From Vanessa cardui (lineage: Eukaryota; Arthropoda; Insecta; Lepidoptera; Nymphalidae), in NCBI RefSeq assembly GCF_905220365.1, contig NC_061138.1, positions 3,038,001-3,102,000 of the forward strand: a stretch of DNA of 64,000 bases, in the 5' to 3' direction. The notes beneath the pieces were generated by a model that saw only the letters and a list, made by a program, of their open reading frames with translations, had not been told where the DNA came from and did no database searches. Position 1 is the first letter of the stretch. Every line of letters starts with the position of its first letter. Of this stretch, positions 1 through 11,950 are shown in pieces. A program made the translations under genes and the position numbers.

Positions 1-1871
1 TAAACCGGATTGCTCTCTTTTGTAAAATAAAGACAGATGTATGAGTATTTATCAAATACAATAAACCTAAAACATGCTTGCGATCACTTTAAAACAGATT
101 TATTGCTTACATAATGAAGATCCAGCTTTAAGTAAACGAAAACATTAAATAATTAACAGTATTTATAGTTTGCAGTTTTTGTTTCAATCATCCATTTTCT
201 TTTGAATTTCAACCCAGATTAACATTTCTCATGTCAAATTCAAATATATTCTTATTCTATTTTTAGTTATAAAATTTTCAAACCAAAAAGTATACATTAC
301 ATTTATTTATATTCTGTGATTGAATATAACCCAATAGATACAGGCTGTACAACTTTCAATGATTATTTATAAATATTTGATTTAATATAATTTTCTTTGT
401 ATTGCCAATAAACAAATCTTCAATAAAAATATTATATTTATAAATGGAGGCATACATATGATCTTATTCATATAAACAATAATTTGAAGGAGTTGTTATT
501 TGACAAGAATCGTAGAATGATCGCCTAATTTTGTATGAATGAACTCTTATACAGAATTCTGTATTCTGAAGAACGAATTAGAATAATGACAGTAGTCGAC
601 CCAATTGGCTAAATTGACGTCTATATTTTGGACGCCTTTAGATTGCCGTCCAAATAACACTCTTGGGAAAGAAGTGTACCACAGTTTGAGTTTATTTACG
701 TACTGTCAATAAGGAACACAAAAATGAAAAGAACAGCTATATCTATGAGTTACTTTTAGTATACGAAACTGATGAATATAGCCTAATATAAACTTTTCAA
801 CAGTTGGCACCCTCTTAATCTATCTATCGCTACAATAGGTATTGCCAATGCGCCACCAACCTGTAGTTACACTGGCTCACTCAACCTTCAAACCAAAAAA
901 CAACAACATTAAAATTTATTTGGTTTAATATAGCGATATACGTTTGCCCAATTCACTTGCCTGCGAAAATATCCGAATCCTAAAAACATCACTACTTGAT
1001 ACGCCGGGCAACCGTTGACGAATAATGGTCAAATTAAGATAGCAAGTAGCATACGCCTTCCCGGAAATTATATTACAATTAGGGGTTTTATAAGATGTTT
1101 GCGAATCTTAACGAAACTCGCTTCGATTGTAGATACAAGTATTTTAGTTTCACATATTCATATTATATTCTAATCTCCGATTGATTGGGACTGCCCTATC
1201 ATTCAATGTATTCCTTAAAGTTTAGATATATAAATAAAATACAGATAATTTAATTATTGATATTATGAGTCCATACTTTATGTATATACAAATAGGCATT
1301 CCAGCGATACGTCTCCGAATTTCGAGCTCCAACACCTTTATTAAGCATTGTCGTTGAAATTATATACTTAGATTGGTATATAGATACAGGTGAAGGTAAT
1401 AAAAGTTTATTTATAATTTTATCCTCAAAATAAGTAATAAAATAAAAAATAGAGTGTATAAATAAATACAAATGTTTCAGCAGGTACTTCACAATTTTAT
1501 TATAATTGTGTCAATATATTTGTGTAGAATATAAGCTGCTTAGCACGACCTTTTTGTTCGTTTACTTTTATCATTCAACGTCGATGTTTATTTTGTGAAA
1601 TATATATTTACAATGTAGATATAAATCTATTCACCCAAAAGGCGCGCCTCTATGTTGAATAATAATCTGCGCTCACTAGCATTGAGTGACGTTTGGGCCT
1701 ACCAGATATCTTACTGTGAGATGATTATCTACAATAGTAATAACAGCAAAAAATACAAAATAGATTATAAACTATATTTGTTTTTAGTTTTAAATGAAGG
1801 CGGTCACTGTCTTTATCAGTGAATAGATCTATAAGTTGGTGAAAATTTGGTTGATTATATATAAACTTTCC

Positions 1872-1945
1872 ACAGTAGCGTGCACTTGGAGAGGCCTATG
1901 TCCAGCAGTGGACAAAAACGGGCTGATGATGTGATGTGATGATAT
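1872..1945 (+). mobile_element. 3' tail of an RTE-like LINE
   Basis: The segment reads GCGTGCACTTGGAGAGGCCT followed by a TCCAGCAGTGG motif and a GATGATG-type simple repeat end. The same tail follows an intact coding end at 46.86-46.99 kb, where it encodes SQWRAVGEAY. It is a 5'-truncated solo tail. Confidence 0.6.
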
Positions 1946-2489
1946 AAACTTTTATTATTACGTTTAGTTATATTTATTTATTTGTTATATTATATTACAA
2001 CGCTAAAACTACTTTTTTGGGCTACATTACTCGTCTCCCTTCCTAACGCAAATTTAATCTATATAATGAGCAGGTTACCACATATTTTAGGCTCACTAAA
2101 TTATAACATCATTAAAAAAACCCCTCATCCAGAAATATCATTAAAATATTCAAAATCACGTCTCAAAAATTACATCGCATATTCATAAGCTAATCACGAT
2201 CTGAATTTATTTAAAAAACAACAAACGTATTTAATTAATTTATATTTAATCTGCGGTCGAACGTGTTTGCGCATAGTGTAAGTTTTCTAGCAGCAAAATT
2301 ATCGTAGTTACATGCCATCTCGGAATTAAAATTTTAACCGTTGAAATATTTGCTGCTAAAAGTAAATTCTGCACACGATCCCAAATATAAGCCGAACTAA
2401 TTATGAGAGTTTACATTTTTTATTTTATGCTCAGAGCTACGGTAGCTCTCAGCTCTATATAAATACATATACATATATGTATGTAAACT

Positions 2490-2960
2490 ACTGACCCGCC
2501 TCGGCTTCGCACAGGTACAATACTGATATATATACTTCATTTCATTGGACAACAACAATACAAACTGCTATGTTGTTTTTTTAAACCTGTAATGTATTCG
2601 AAAACATGATTTAAATTACATGCTGTAAAGGGTCATTTTTATATATATTGAATGCATATGTATTTAAGGTACTTAATTGGATACAGAATAATGCTATACT
2701 GCTTAAAATCGCTTCGAAAATAAGCCATTATTTCTGGTAAAGAGTAACTGTAATCGCAAAAGAATTGTTTATTTACAACATCACTTTAGAATCCTCTAAA
2801 ATTATAAATACTTCTTTGCTTCATTGTGCATATATTATACACATAAATATTCCTCTTAAATCAAACTATCTGTTGTGTAATTTTAAAGATCTAAGTATAC
2901 ATAGGGATCTAAGTATATCTATACAGACAGCGGTAACGACTTTGTTTTACACTATGTAAT
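2490..2960 (+). repeat. Dispersed lepidopteran repeat
   Basis: It begins with GACCCGCCTCGGCTTCGCAC and ends with a CATACATAGGGA ... GACTTTGTTTTACACTATGT block. The same two blocks, in the same order, recur at 26548-26775 inside a Tgs1 intron, so this is a dispersed element with a defined end. Its class is not clear. The 3' end runs into a GATGATG/AATGATA simple repeat. Confidence 0.55.
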
Positions 2961-3238
2961 GATAATGACGATGATGACTATAATGATAATGATAAGAACG
3001 TGAAAAGAAAATAATTATTTCACCCGCATGAACGGGATTAACAGATGACGGTAAGAAAGTTTTTCCATTGAAGCTCTCACAATAATACCCCGGAGTCTCG
3101 AAGTTGGAAATATGTATACTACCGAGCCTTAGAACACGCAAAACTCTTTCGTATCCTGTCGGATTTGCTGTCTTATCGGATGATAACAGTAAGGGATTAA
3201 AAAGTTCACCTGTGGTGTATGGTTATATGAATATTCCT

Positions 3239-3421
3239 TCACCTGGCAGTGAAATCATCGTGAGGAAACCTGCATGTGTCGAATTTCATCGAAATTCTGC
3301 TACATGTGCATTCCACCAACCCGCATTGGAACAGCGTGGTGGAATATGTTCCAAACCCTCTCCTTAACGGAAGAGGAGGCCTTATCCCAGCAGTGGGAAA
3401 TTTACAGGCTGTTACTGTAGT
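3239..3421 (+). mobile_element. 5'-truncated tRNA-derived SINE (Metulj-like)
   Basis: It carries the SINE body (AAATCATCGTGAGGAAACCT, TTCCACCAACCCGCATTGGA, AGCAGTGGGAAATTTACAGG) but lacks the tRNA-like head seen in the full copy at 38358-38667. Confidence 0.8.
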
Positions 3422-3567
3422 CATTTAGTAGTAGTACTTGAGGACACACTTATGTACAATAATATATAGTTGACTTCCTTTAAATTGGGTATAACCAAAA
3501 CCGGTCAGGACAATATAAAGATATTCTTCAGTACTCTAACTAATAAGATTAAATGTGACAATCTTTA

Positions 3568-3733
3568 TATATACGAATGTTATGAATGTGTGAGTACCTC
3601 TGTCTGTGTGTATGTCGCTCTTTAACTGTCAAACCAAACAAACGAATTTGATGAAATTTGCTTGAACTGCAAGGAAGGACATAGGGTAACATAACCAACC
3701 CCCAAAAACACGAGCGAAGCCGCGGGCTTCATC
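3568..3733 (+). repeat. Dispersed repeat tail (ACGAATTTGATGAAATTTG family)
   Basis: The segment has the order CTGTCTGTGTGTATGTCGCT, CGAATTTGATGAAATTTG, GGAAGGACATAGG, then CGAGCGAAGCCGCGGGC. Related blocks occur at 5425-5535, 40468-40572, 61290-61370 and 63594-63750. The ending resembles the 3' end of the Helitron-like element at 53.7-55.0 kb (ACGCGAGCAAAGCCGCGTGC). Confidence 0.55.
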
Positions 3734-5424
3734 TTTAAAATATGACCGTTACAAAACAATATACATATTTTTTACATTAAATTATATAGGTTAGGTATAG
3801 GTTTAATCAAGTAGAACGACTTGTTATTTCATTATACAGCAAATAAGTGTCTTAAACAATGTAACAAAAACAACAATGTACCTTTCCTTGTTTTATGTTG
3901 TTAGCGAATTAATAAGTAATGTGTAATATTGTGTAACATACGTAGATCGATCTAAACAAGCTACTTCATTAAAACATTAGTTAGAACTCGTGTTTGTTCT
4001 TTATTTATTTGAAAAATATATGTTCAGACAAAAATACTTCATACTTATCAAAATATGATAGGCCTAGTTTTAAAGCCAATATTTTTTAAACTAGCTTTTT
4101 TATTCGAAGTAACCATTATAAAGCATTATACCAGGTGCATTATTTCTAGAAATTGTCATAAAAAGTAATCATATAAATATGTATATCTTTCGCATCCGGT
4201 CAATCATACAGACACTAAATGGAACGAAAGTCATGCCTACGGTTGTGAACTTGTCTTCGGCGTAGTTCGGTGCTAACTTCAAGATCACATTTGACTTTCC
4301 ACAGAGTCATGAAGACATCGCTTGGGTTTGAGCAGTGAGGTCACGGAACTGTCCTACCGGTCCTGAAATGCTTTGTGTGCTATAATTATTATTTTATAAG
4401 TAGTAAGATTATTTTTTAGTTTGAGATTAATAATCGAAAACTTTTACTATAATTTCAAAGATCGCTGTATTGCTATGATTAGACTTATTTACGATTAAAT
4501 GTAAAATATTATTTTCAAATTATAATGCCCAAACAAGTAGAAAATTAAATAAAAATAATAATTAATAAAAATTGAATAAAACATGAAATTCGCGTATGAT
4601 CTTAAATTTTATGCAATTAAGTCTTACTTTTCTTTAATATTTAATAAACTGTCTTCGATTTTGAAATAACGAATAGGAGTTCAAATAATTCTTCATAAAA
4701 AATCGGTATCGAATCGGGAACGTATCGTAATCGCAATAACAGAAGAGTTGGACCCCAAGATACGTATAATTCCGGAAATTACACGTTCCTTATAACTAAG
4801 ATATGGATGACGGATGAATAGCGGTTCAAATGTGTTTTCAGAAGTCAATTTGAATAAAATATCTCAATAAAATAATAGAATTTGGTTTGTTTCGATATTT
4901 TGTACAAAGGTAAATCCTTTAATAACAAAGTTTGGACAAATGTTTCGTACAAGGCACGATATTATTTAATACCATTCAAAAATTTACTCAATTCCTATGT
5001 TATCGATTTTTCATTTCAACGAACTGTCATGTCATTCAATTTGATGGATTTAATATCGAGTAAAATATTATGCGGATATATGTCATCGACAAAAAAAAAT
5101 ATGATTTTTTTAACGATCGATAATAGTGCATAATTTTAGATCGGAGCTAGCGTAGACCTCCACAAATTCATTTATTTAGATTGAAATTTGTAAGAGAAAT
5201 GTCAAATATTTATTTTAAGAATATTCTACCCCGAGGAAATAGCGTTAACCAAAATAATCAAATATATTTAGAGTCAATGTTGGCCAAATCGAGGCACGGC
5301 AAATCTATTTAAACGCCGTATCCTAAAATGTAGGTTAGGTAAATATTGAAATAAAAATAGCAATATATACTTCGTATTAACTTCATATTAATAACCTATG
5401 CTAAATAAATAATAATATTATTAA

Positions 5425-5535
5425 TCTGAAAGTAAATATGTCCATTTGTCTGTCGCTCTATCACGACCAAAATGTAGAACCGAATTTGATGAAATTTGGT
5501 ATGAAGTGAACTTGAACTCCAGAAAAGGACAAGAG
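5425..5535 (+). repeat. Dispersed repeat fragment, same family as 3568-3733
   Basis: It carries CATTTGTCTGTCGCTCTATC followed by CCGAATTTGATGAAATTTGG and an AGAAAAGGACA block, and it has no 3' end. Confidence 0.5.
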
Positions 5536-6327
5536 ACTAAATATATGCTTTGATTTTAAAATTATTAAAATTCATTCCATTATTTATTATGACAGATGTT
5601 TCGATAACTTTACGCCCTAAATATCTTAATCACAACGTTTCATAATCTTCTAAACAAGATGCGATGCGAAAAATATTCACATTATTTTCGGTCCATTTCT
5701 TTGTTAGATAGAAATTATGCAGACTTGCTTTTAACGTTAGTATGAATATGCAAGTAATGGCTGTTACATTACGGTATGGCTAAGTAGACAATACGATACT
5801 GCTATACAGCAATAGTGCTCGGCATTATTACTGAAAGTATATTCTCTAAATAACACAGCAAACATAATTTCGTTCGTTCTTCAAAGCAAAGATGAAAAGT
5901 CAATTAAGATTTTCATTCATAAAATTATCTTTATAAATAAAATTTGTATTCTTGTATAATTTCAATGTATATAGATCAAAATTATATAAGAAATAGTGTA
6001 CAAATTATGGCCGCCATTAATTAAGACAAAAATTAATTCATTCAAATATAATTAATGAACAGTTGTATATTTTACTAGGTATATATTATTTACTATAATA
6101 TTTCAAAATATTACCATCAAGAGATTTAAATGAAAGCAACATCAAAGCAATTACGAAGTCCTTAACAATTTGTCTTTCTCTTGAGAAATTGTCGTGGAAT
6201 TGAATCGTATAAAAATTAAATGTAATCCAAGAATATTGCGATTAATGGAATGTAATATTGAATTATTTAAAAAGATATAAATTTTTGAGTTTTACTTTAA
6301 TTCTCATTAACATCGAAAATTGTTTTT

Positions 6328-7400
6328 TTAATCTGGAGGTATTAAGCCCTCAGCAATCATCTTTTGTCTTTTTGCTTCATCTCTAGCTCGCTTTTCTGCC
6401 TCTTTCTTCTCCTGTTCTTCACGTTCTTCTTGAGCCTTCTTTATTGCCATCGCAGCCAAAGTTTTCTGGTCCAGTTTGAAGAAATTAATAGGCTCTTTTA
6501 TATATTTCTCATCTTTGGCGTTCATATTTTCAATAAACTTTACATAATTTATTGTTCCGTCTTCAGGATTATAGGTTTTATCCTTCATGGCCAGTCGAAG
6601 CCAATCGGCGAATTCTATCTCCAATAATGGCTCTCCCCAAGTCATGAGCTCTTCGCGCAAAAGTTCGAAATCAGCTACACCAGTTTCAGCATCATCGTGG
6701 CCTAATGCAGCAAAAGCTTTAGTTACTGCTACTTCAAAGTCATCCCCCCAGTTCATCTTTGCTTCAATCATGAACAACCATTCATGATATTCAACTGTAT
6801 CAACAAGATCGTCTTCAAGAAATAATCTAAAAAGTTCTTTTATTTCGGCTCCCTTCGGATTGAAGCCTAGTTTCCTTAACATTAACGGAATCGCTTCTAA
6901 TTTAACCTGGAAATTATCGATTGATAAAATACAAGTTCACATAGGTTATAGTTTATAACATTAAATATTCCTTCAAAACAATTATCCTTATACCTATATA
7001 ATATATAAATTATACGAAATAAAATCAATATTAAATCTCAATCAGGCTATTGTACAAAGGCTGACATAATACGTATATTCTCAAAGTATTGTGTTCATTT
7101 CTTGACAGAAAAAGTCAATAGAACAACAGTATATTATAAACTAACCACAAGAATCTATTAAGACTATCGAAGCAGTTAAAGCAACGAAGACAAGACCATT
7201 TAAATATTATCTGGATAGTGTATACATACTTTTTCAATATTTTCTTCGTCATGAGCCTTAAACATTTCTTTAAATTTGGCTAAATCCTCAGGACCAAAGC
7301 AAGCAGGCGGAGGAGGAGGTTTCTTTGGTTTTGGTGGGGGTCCCATCGCAGCCTTTGGTGCTGGTGGTGGCTCTTTGCCTTTTCCTTTCTTCGGTGGCAT
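6328..7400 (-). CDS. Degenerate EF-hand protein, DRC8/EFCAB2-like (probable axonemal)
   Basis: There are two coding exons on the minus strand: 7400-7230 (57 codons) and 6906-6328, joined in frame at CAG|GTT after a GTATGT donor. The product is 249 aa. Residues 1-33 are rich in Lys and Pro (MPPKKGKGKEPPPAPK, then runs of PPP). Residues 37 to about 190 form two EF-hand-like helical pairs (DLAKFKEMFKAHDEEN, ELFRLFLEDDLVDTVEYHEW, AVTKAFAALGHDDAET, DGTINYVKFIENM). The calcium loops are poor, so binding is doubtful. The C-terminus is a charged helix rich in KKAQEEREEQEKKEAEKRA. The order and the phrases 'GEPLLEIEFADWL' and 'INYVKFI' recall EFCAB2/DRC8 of the nexin-dynein regulatory complex in cilia and sperm flagella. 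That family call is an inference from memory. A calmodulin-like or myosin-light-chain-like axonemal protein is the alternative. Confidence 0.72.
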
Positions 7401-9111
7401 TTTGATTTCGAAATCAAATTATAACCTACAATTTACATTTCTAAACAGTTGTTTTATATACTATAAAAGTACATATTTTGTCAATATTGATTGATCTGAC
7501 ATTACAGATTATTTAGAAAATTAATATATTGTCAATGAGAATATATATTTAAATAAGACAACTTGCATTTTGTGTACTACTCCGTTTTTTTTATGTTTTC
7601 TGCTAACATAATTTTATCCTCATTGACAGCAGATCATAGCAGTTTATTTTAATTTGATATCATGAAACAAATTCTCTTTACTTCATTTTTAAAAATAAAT
7701 CTTTTTTTTTTCCACTGACTTGAATTGACTTCCAATGCACTCACGAATTTTAAATCTAAGTGGCCTAATTCAAACGTTCCACCTCGAAATAACAATCACA
7801 TTAGACCGGCGCGTCAAACCACGGGGCCGATCCGACAAACAGCCCAACTGGAAAATAGTGCTGGTCATTCCCAACAAATCTAAATGACCACTTTACTGTG
7901 AGCCCTAATTGTCAACAAACCTTACGTATTAGGCGGCTTAGACAAATTGGAAGCGTCGGGATTGGCGCGGTTCTTTAATTTGATTGTCGTGGGCCTTGGC
8001 TATAACATCTCATTTCGCTTGAGGTCAATGTGTAATTATAGTGAATAAAGATCAATAAATTGGTAGGTAAGTCCGTTGCGTAGAAACACGTCTTACTGAT
8101 AAAAGCTATTACCTTTTTGTGAGACACACAACACTGACCAGTAGCTATCGAAAATGTTAATCGCAAATAAAAAAAAATTTAAAACTATTTCTTTTATAAT
8201 TTTGTACCTCCAATAGAGAAAATCGTCGAGTTGATATTTAATATCGATAGATAGTTCTATATAGTTATATATAGTTTAATCTAATCAATTTGTACAAATT
8301 GATTACATTTGGAAATAGTAGTAATTGTGTAATAAAATTACTCAGAATCGGTTTTAACCACGAAACTATTTAGTTCGAAGGTTTATAAAATTAAAAGATA
8401 AATGATGAATTTCAATTCAATGAGTAAAATAAATTGCGTGCAAAGGCGCTACTTCCCTGTAGGCGAACTCTTAGATACAACCTCGACTTATACCTTTTAC
8501 TTATTAGAGACATTTGCTTATTTAGAGATTATATTGTAACAATTCGTACTGAATGGTTTTTTTTTTAGATCAACAGTTTGGGAGCATTAGTGCACCTTGG
8601 AGAAGTCTATATCCAGCAGTGAATAAAGTTGGCCAGTAATGATAATTAAATTCAAATATACTATTTTTACCAAAAATAATAATTAATCTATTTTAAAGGG
8701 CCCTGGGGCTTCTTCAGGCCATTAATTAATGTTCTAAAGGAGTATCGAATTTCGCTTCTTCTTTCATCCAGGCATCAAAATTAGACTGACGGTATGAGCG
8801 GGATAATTTACATGACATAAGTAAAAATACAAATTTTAGTAATTTAACATTTTAATAACGCTAACAATAGATGAAAACATATTTATAGATATAAAAAAAA
8901 CGTTTAATATATATAATGTACAAAATGAAACGTAAAGAATGTAATCAAATACTTACTACAAAACATTTATATTAAATATACTCGTAACGAAAGAGTAAGA
9001 TGGTGATTTTATGTCATAACAACTCAGTCAGTAACGTCAGTGCCCTGATGTCTTCAAAAAAAAAGTTTAACTAACGATTATTTTAGAGGTTACAGTTGAG
9101 TTACCCCGAGA

Positions 9112-9357
9112 ATCACCCCTAGGTGTAAGAGGCCCGCATAGGCGGGCCGACCGTCAGGGCGTCACGGTAGCATGCGTAAGCGATCACGTGGCGTCCATCG
9201 AAAGACGGAGAGGGTACCGCTGGTTTTTTAGTGGGTAAACCCGGCGTACTTGGGCGCACTCGGCGTCCAAGGTTTCGGGGAGTCCCACACACCCCCCCAC
9301 TTTCCATCACGTGGGGGAAGCGCGTAATGCGTTTTTCCAGCGACAAAAAAAAAAAAA
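9112..9357 (+). mobile_element. GC-rich retroelement 3' end with poly(A) tail
   Basis: This is an abrupt GC-rich island in AT-rich DNA. It contains GCATGCG, GAGAGGGTACC, TTTAGTGGGTAAACCCGGCG and TCACGTGGGGGAAGCGCG, and it ends in CCAGCGAC plus a run of about 13 A. A second copy lies in the opposite orientation at 34213-34400, in Lsg1 intron 5. The poly(A) end indicates retrotransposition. No coding end was recognised. Confidence 0.65.
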
Positions 9358-9703
9358 CTGGTTACAGTTGAGTTATAGTCTGCCACACTATAAAATCAAA
9401 TGAACAGATTATGCAACGTAATTAAATTAATAACTATGATCGCGAGTGTAATAATCGTAGATCATTAAAATTGAATATAAAAACCGTAGACAGCAAGTTA
9501 GTTTCGTATAATTCAAAAGCAATTTTTATGAAAACCATCTTCTCAAGCAATTGCATCGTAAAACTGACGCTCGTCGGCGGTATTTCTTATAATGTGACCA
9601 TTAAAATTTAAAACTATAAGACATTCGTTGAACTAGAGATTTAAAAGTTCAAATCTACATATACTAGCAAAATAAATATATTTTTGGTGTTAAAATTTTA
9701 TTG

Positions 9704-9782
9704 AAATAGACAACAACAGCAGCCTGTAAATTCCCACTGCTGGGCTAAAGGCCTCCTCTCCCTTTGAGAAGAAGGTCCTTTG
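9704..9782 (-). mobile_element. SINE 3' fragment (Metulj-like)
   Basis: In antisense orientation it has CAACAACAGCAGCCTGTAAA, TTCCCACTGCTGGGCTAAAG and GCCTCCTCTCCCTTTGAGAA. This is the 3' end of the SINE seen at 38358-38667. Confidence 0.75.
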
Positions 9783-10372
9783 AGACGAATTATGTTTATC
9801 ATTAAATAAATGTCTTATATTTAATTAAATATAATTGTTTAAAAAACTTAAATAATTTTTTATTAGATTTAAGAAAATAAAAAAGAAATCATAACAATTT
9901 AGGCCATTCGATATTCCCATATCAAGTTACTCGAACAATATTCTGATACTATTTTTAAGATAAACGTTTTCCCTTTAAGTAGTATTTAAAATCCCAAAAT
10001 TTAATTAATATATTATTTCATAACATTTTTCTATGAAGTATTGAGTACTAATGATAAAGTGAGAATCTGACAAAATAACCTGCTAAGGTTCTTCCACAGG
10101 TTTTTTTTTTTAATTTTTGAGATCAAGGTTTATTCTTTATTTTAATTGTCAATTCATAAGTAATTTATAATACTTATTATTATTATTATATTAGCATTAG
10201 AATAAAAAAATTGAAATTAGGTTTTCAAGAACCCTCATGGGACTGGGTAGTTTCTTCTATAGTAATATAATTTTTTATATAATTCGTTTGTCTTATAAAT
10301 AACGGGTATTTTAAACCAATGTCCGTCAGTCGCTACACAATTTTTAACGCGATTTTTGCTATAATAGGCTAT

Positions 10373-10813
10373 TTAACAATGCAGAAAATAAATTGTGAAT
10401 TATTGTAATCAGTGTAGATTATGAGTTTAAAAATGGTTATTTACTAACAAAACTTGAAAATAATACTTAATTTATTCAAAAGTCAATAAATAAAAATGCA
10501 TTTTTTGCAATGTTTGTCACGTGACACAAAACGCTCCTGATTGGCCGGGCTTATGATGAAGTCACTTTCTTGTAAACCTTGCTTTTCTACTATATGTACC
10601 ACAGAATAAAATACAGCAAAGTGACGTCACCGACTCCATTGCAGCGCCATATTGTCCAAGTAGCGTTTTCGCGCGTTATTAAAATATGGAATTTTTAATA
10701 TGATATTTTTCGGCAAATATGTACTAGAATTAAAAAAATCTACTTTTACTGGCGTCCTTAACCTCTACTAAATAATATAAAATGGATTTTAAAAACCAGT
10801 CAAATAGCCTATT
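10373..10813 (+). mobile_element. MITE copy 1 (AATAGGCTATTT family)
   Basis: The element starts AATAGGCTATTT and ends AAATAGCCTATT, an inverted terminal repeat, and it is 441 bp long. Inside are TTTGTCACGTGACA, CGCTCCTGATTGGCCGGGCT, AAGTGACGTCACC and CATTGCAGCGCCATATTGTC. Copy 3 at 21159-21596 is nearly the same length in reverse orientation. No transposase frame is present, so it is a non-autonomous DNA element. Confidence 0.8.
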
Positions 10814-11204
10814 ATGGTAATCAGTATATATTATGAGTTTAAAATAATTGTTTACCAACGAAAAGTGAATAGTAATAATGAATTTTTTAAAAAATCTATA
10901 AAAAAGATGCATTTTTTAAATGTTTGTCACGTGACACCAAACGCTCCTGATTGGTCGGGTTTAAGATGACGTCACTTGCTTGTTAACCTCGTTTGCCTAT
11001 CGTATGTATATTATATGTACCACTGACTACAATAAAGGCAAGTGTCATCAGTGGCAAAAGCAATCCATTGCAGCGCCATATTGTCCAAGTAAGGTTTTCG
11101 CGTGCTTTTTAAATATGGAATTTTTAATTTAATCAAATAATGGCTTCCTTAACCTCTACTAAATAGTATGAAATGGAATTTAGAAACCAGTCAAATAGCC
11201 TATT
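10814..11204 (+). mobile_element. MITE copy 2 (AATAGGCTATTT family), left end missing
   Basis: It runs directly on from copy 1 at the shared AATAGCCTATT and repeats the same body: GTCACGTGACACCAAACGCT, AGATGACGTCACTTG, CATTGCAGCGCCATATTGTC. It ends in GTCAAATAGCCTATT. The first 50 or so bases of the unit are missing, which suggests a partial tandem duplication or a nested insertion. Confidence 0.75.
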
Positions 11205-11307
11205 TATTTTCCTCTTTAACAAGTCCAAGAAATAATCAAGGGGTAAAAATTATCCCTAAGATGTTTTATGAGTTTAATTAATTATCAGAATGTGATTTCT
11301 TAATAGT

Positions 11308-11372
11308 TGTTAAATGACGATTCAAAAATGCTTGTAAAAGCTTACTCGAATAAAGAATCTTTTACTTTTGAT
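11308..11372 (+). mobile_element. Jockey-type LINE 3' tail fragment
   Basis: TTAAATGACGATTCAAAAAT, GCTTGTAAAAGCTTACTCGA and ATAAAGAATCTTTTACTTTT match the 3' tail of the LINE at 45678-46505. Confidence 0.65.
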
Positions 11373-11950
11373 TTTAACGGTATCGCTACGGTAATAACGT
11401 AATAATAACACTAACGGCAATACCGGCCAAAAATTGCTGCTAGTTTGCTTGCATTATAATAGCTATTAGAAAATTATTAAATAAACAATAAAAATTTCTA
11501 ATTGCTTCACTTTAAGTAAGCAGCGCGATACTTACTTAACTCTCGATTTCCAAAAATTGGACTCCTTGATTTTAATAGGATGGAATGGACGCCCGTTCAT
11601 TTTATATATTTATAGATGACCTATTAACCAATTGATATCAAATTGGTTATTAATACTAAATTATTGAAAAGGGAAAACACTTATATGGAGATACATTAAT
11701 ATGTTTTCAAATTATATTCTTGAGGTAGTAATATTTATATTTTATTCTATATTTTAATTAATACCTGTTTCCGCAACAATTTCGCAAAGTCCGTCTATGG
11801 TTCAATTAATACATAGTGGCAACACTGCCTGACGCCAACTTTGACAGTTGTGTCGGTGCCGCAAATTCCTCGTCGTCGTATTCAATTAATAAATATTTGT
11901 AAAATCTATAAGAATTTCTAGCAACTAAGATAAAATATATCGCAAAGAAA

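Larger units (their letters stand above)
1..6327. other. AT-rich intergenic region with repeat fragments, no gene recognised
   Basis: No open frame with convincing codon structure and flanking splice sites was found. The short frames here are AT-rich chance frames. The stretch holds decayed lepidopteran repeats, listed separately where clear: an RTE-like tail near 1.87 kb, a repeat near 2.5-2.96 kb, a SINE fragment near 3.3 kb and two low-copy tails near 3.6 and 5.4 kb. A further short fragment at about 805-895 matches the repeat seen intact at 15.1 kb. The remainder shows nothing I can assign. Confidence 0.6.
7401..11950. other. Intergenic region between the EF-hand gene and Uba2, mostly repeats
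   Basis: No gene was recognised. The region holds a GC-rich poly(A)-ended retroelement (9112-9357), a SINE fragment (9704-9782), an inverted-repeat MITE with a partial second copy (10373-11204) and a Jockey-type LINE tail (11308-11372). Also present is an RTE-like tail at about 8583-8640, with TGCACCTTGGAGAAGTCTAT and CCAGCAGTG. The last 550 bases before Uba2 contain its promoter; no TATA box stands out. Confidence 0.55.

Noticed and set aside
3104..3424. Frames on both strands near 3.1-3.4 kb
   Set aside because: They follow the SINE fragment body, whose frames recur in every copy of the family.
9119..9346. 75-codon minus-strand frame in the GC-rich island
   Set aside because: The island is a poly(A)-ended retroelement on the plus strand; the frame is a by-product of GC-rich sequence with few stops.
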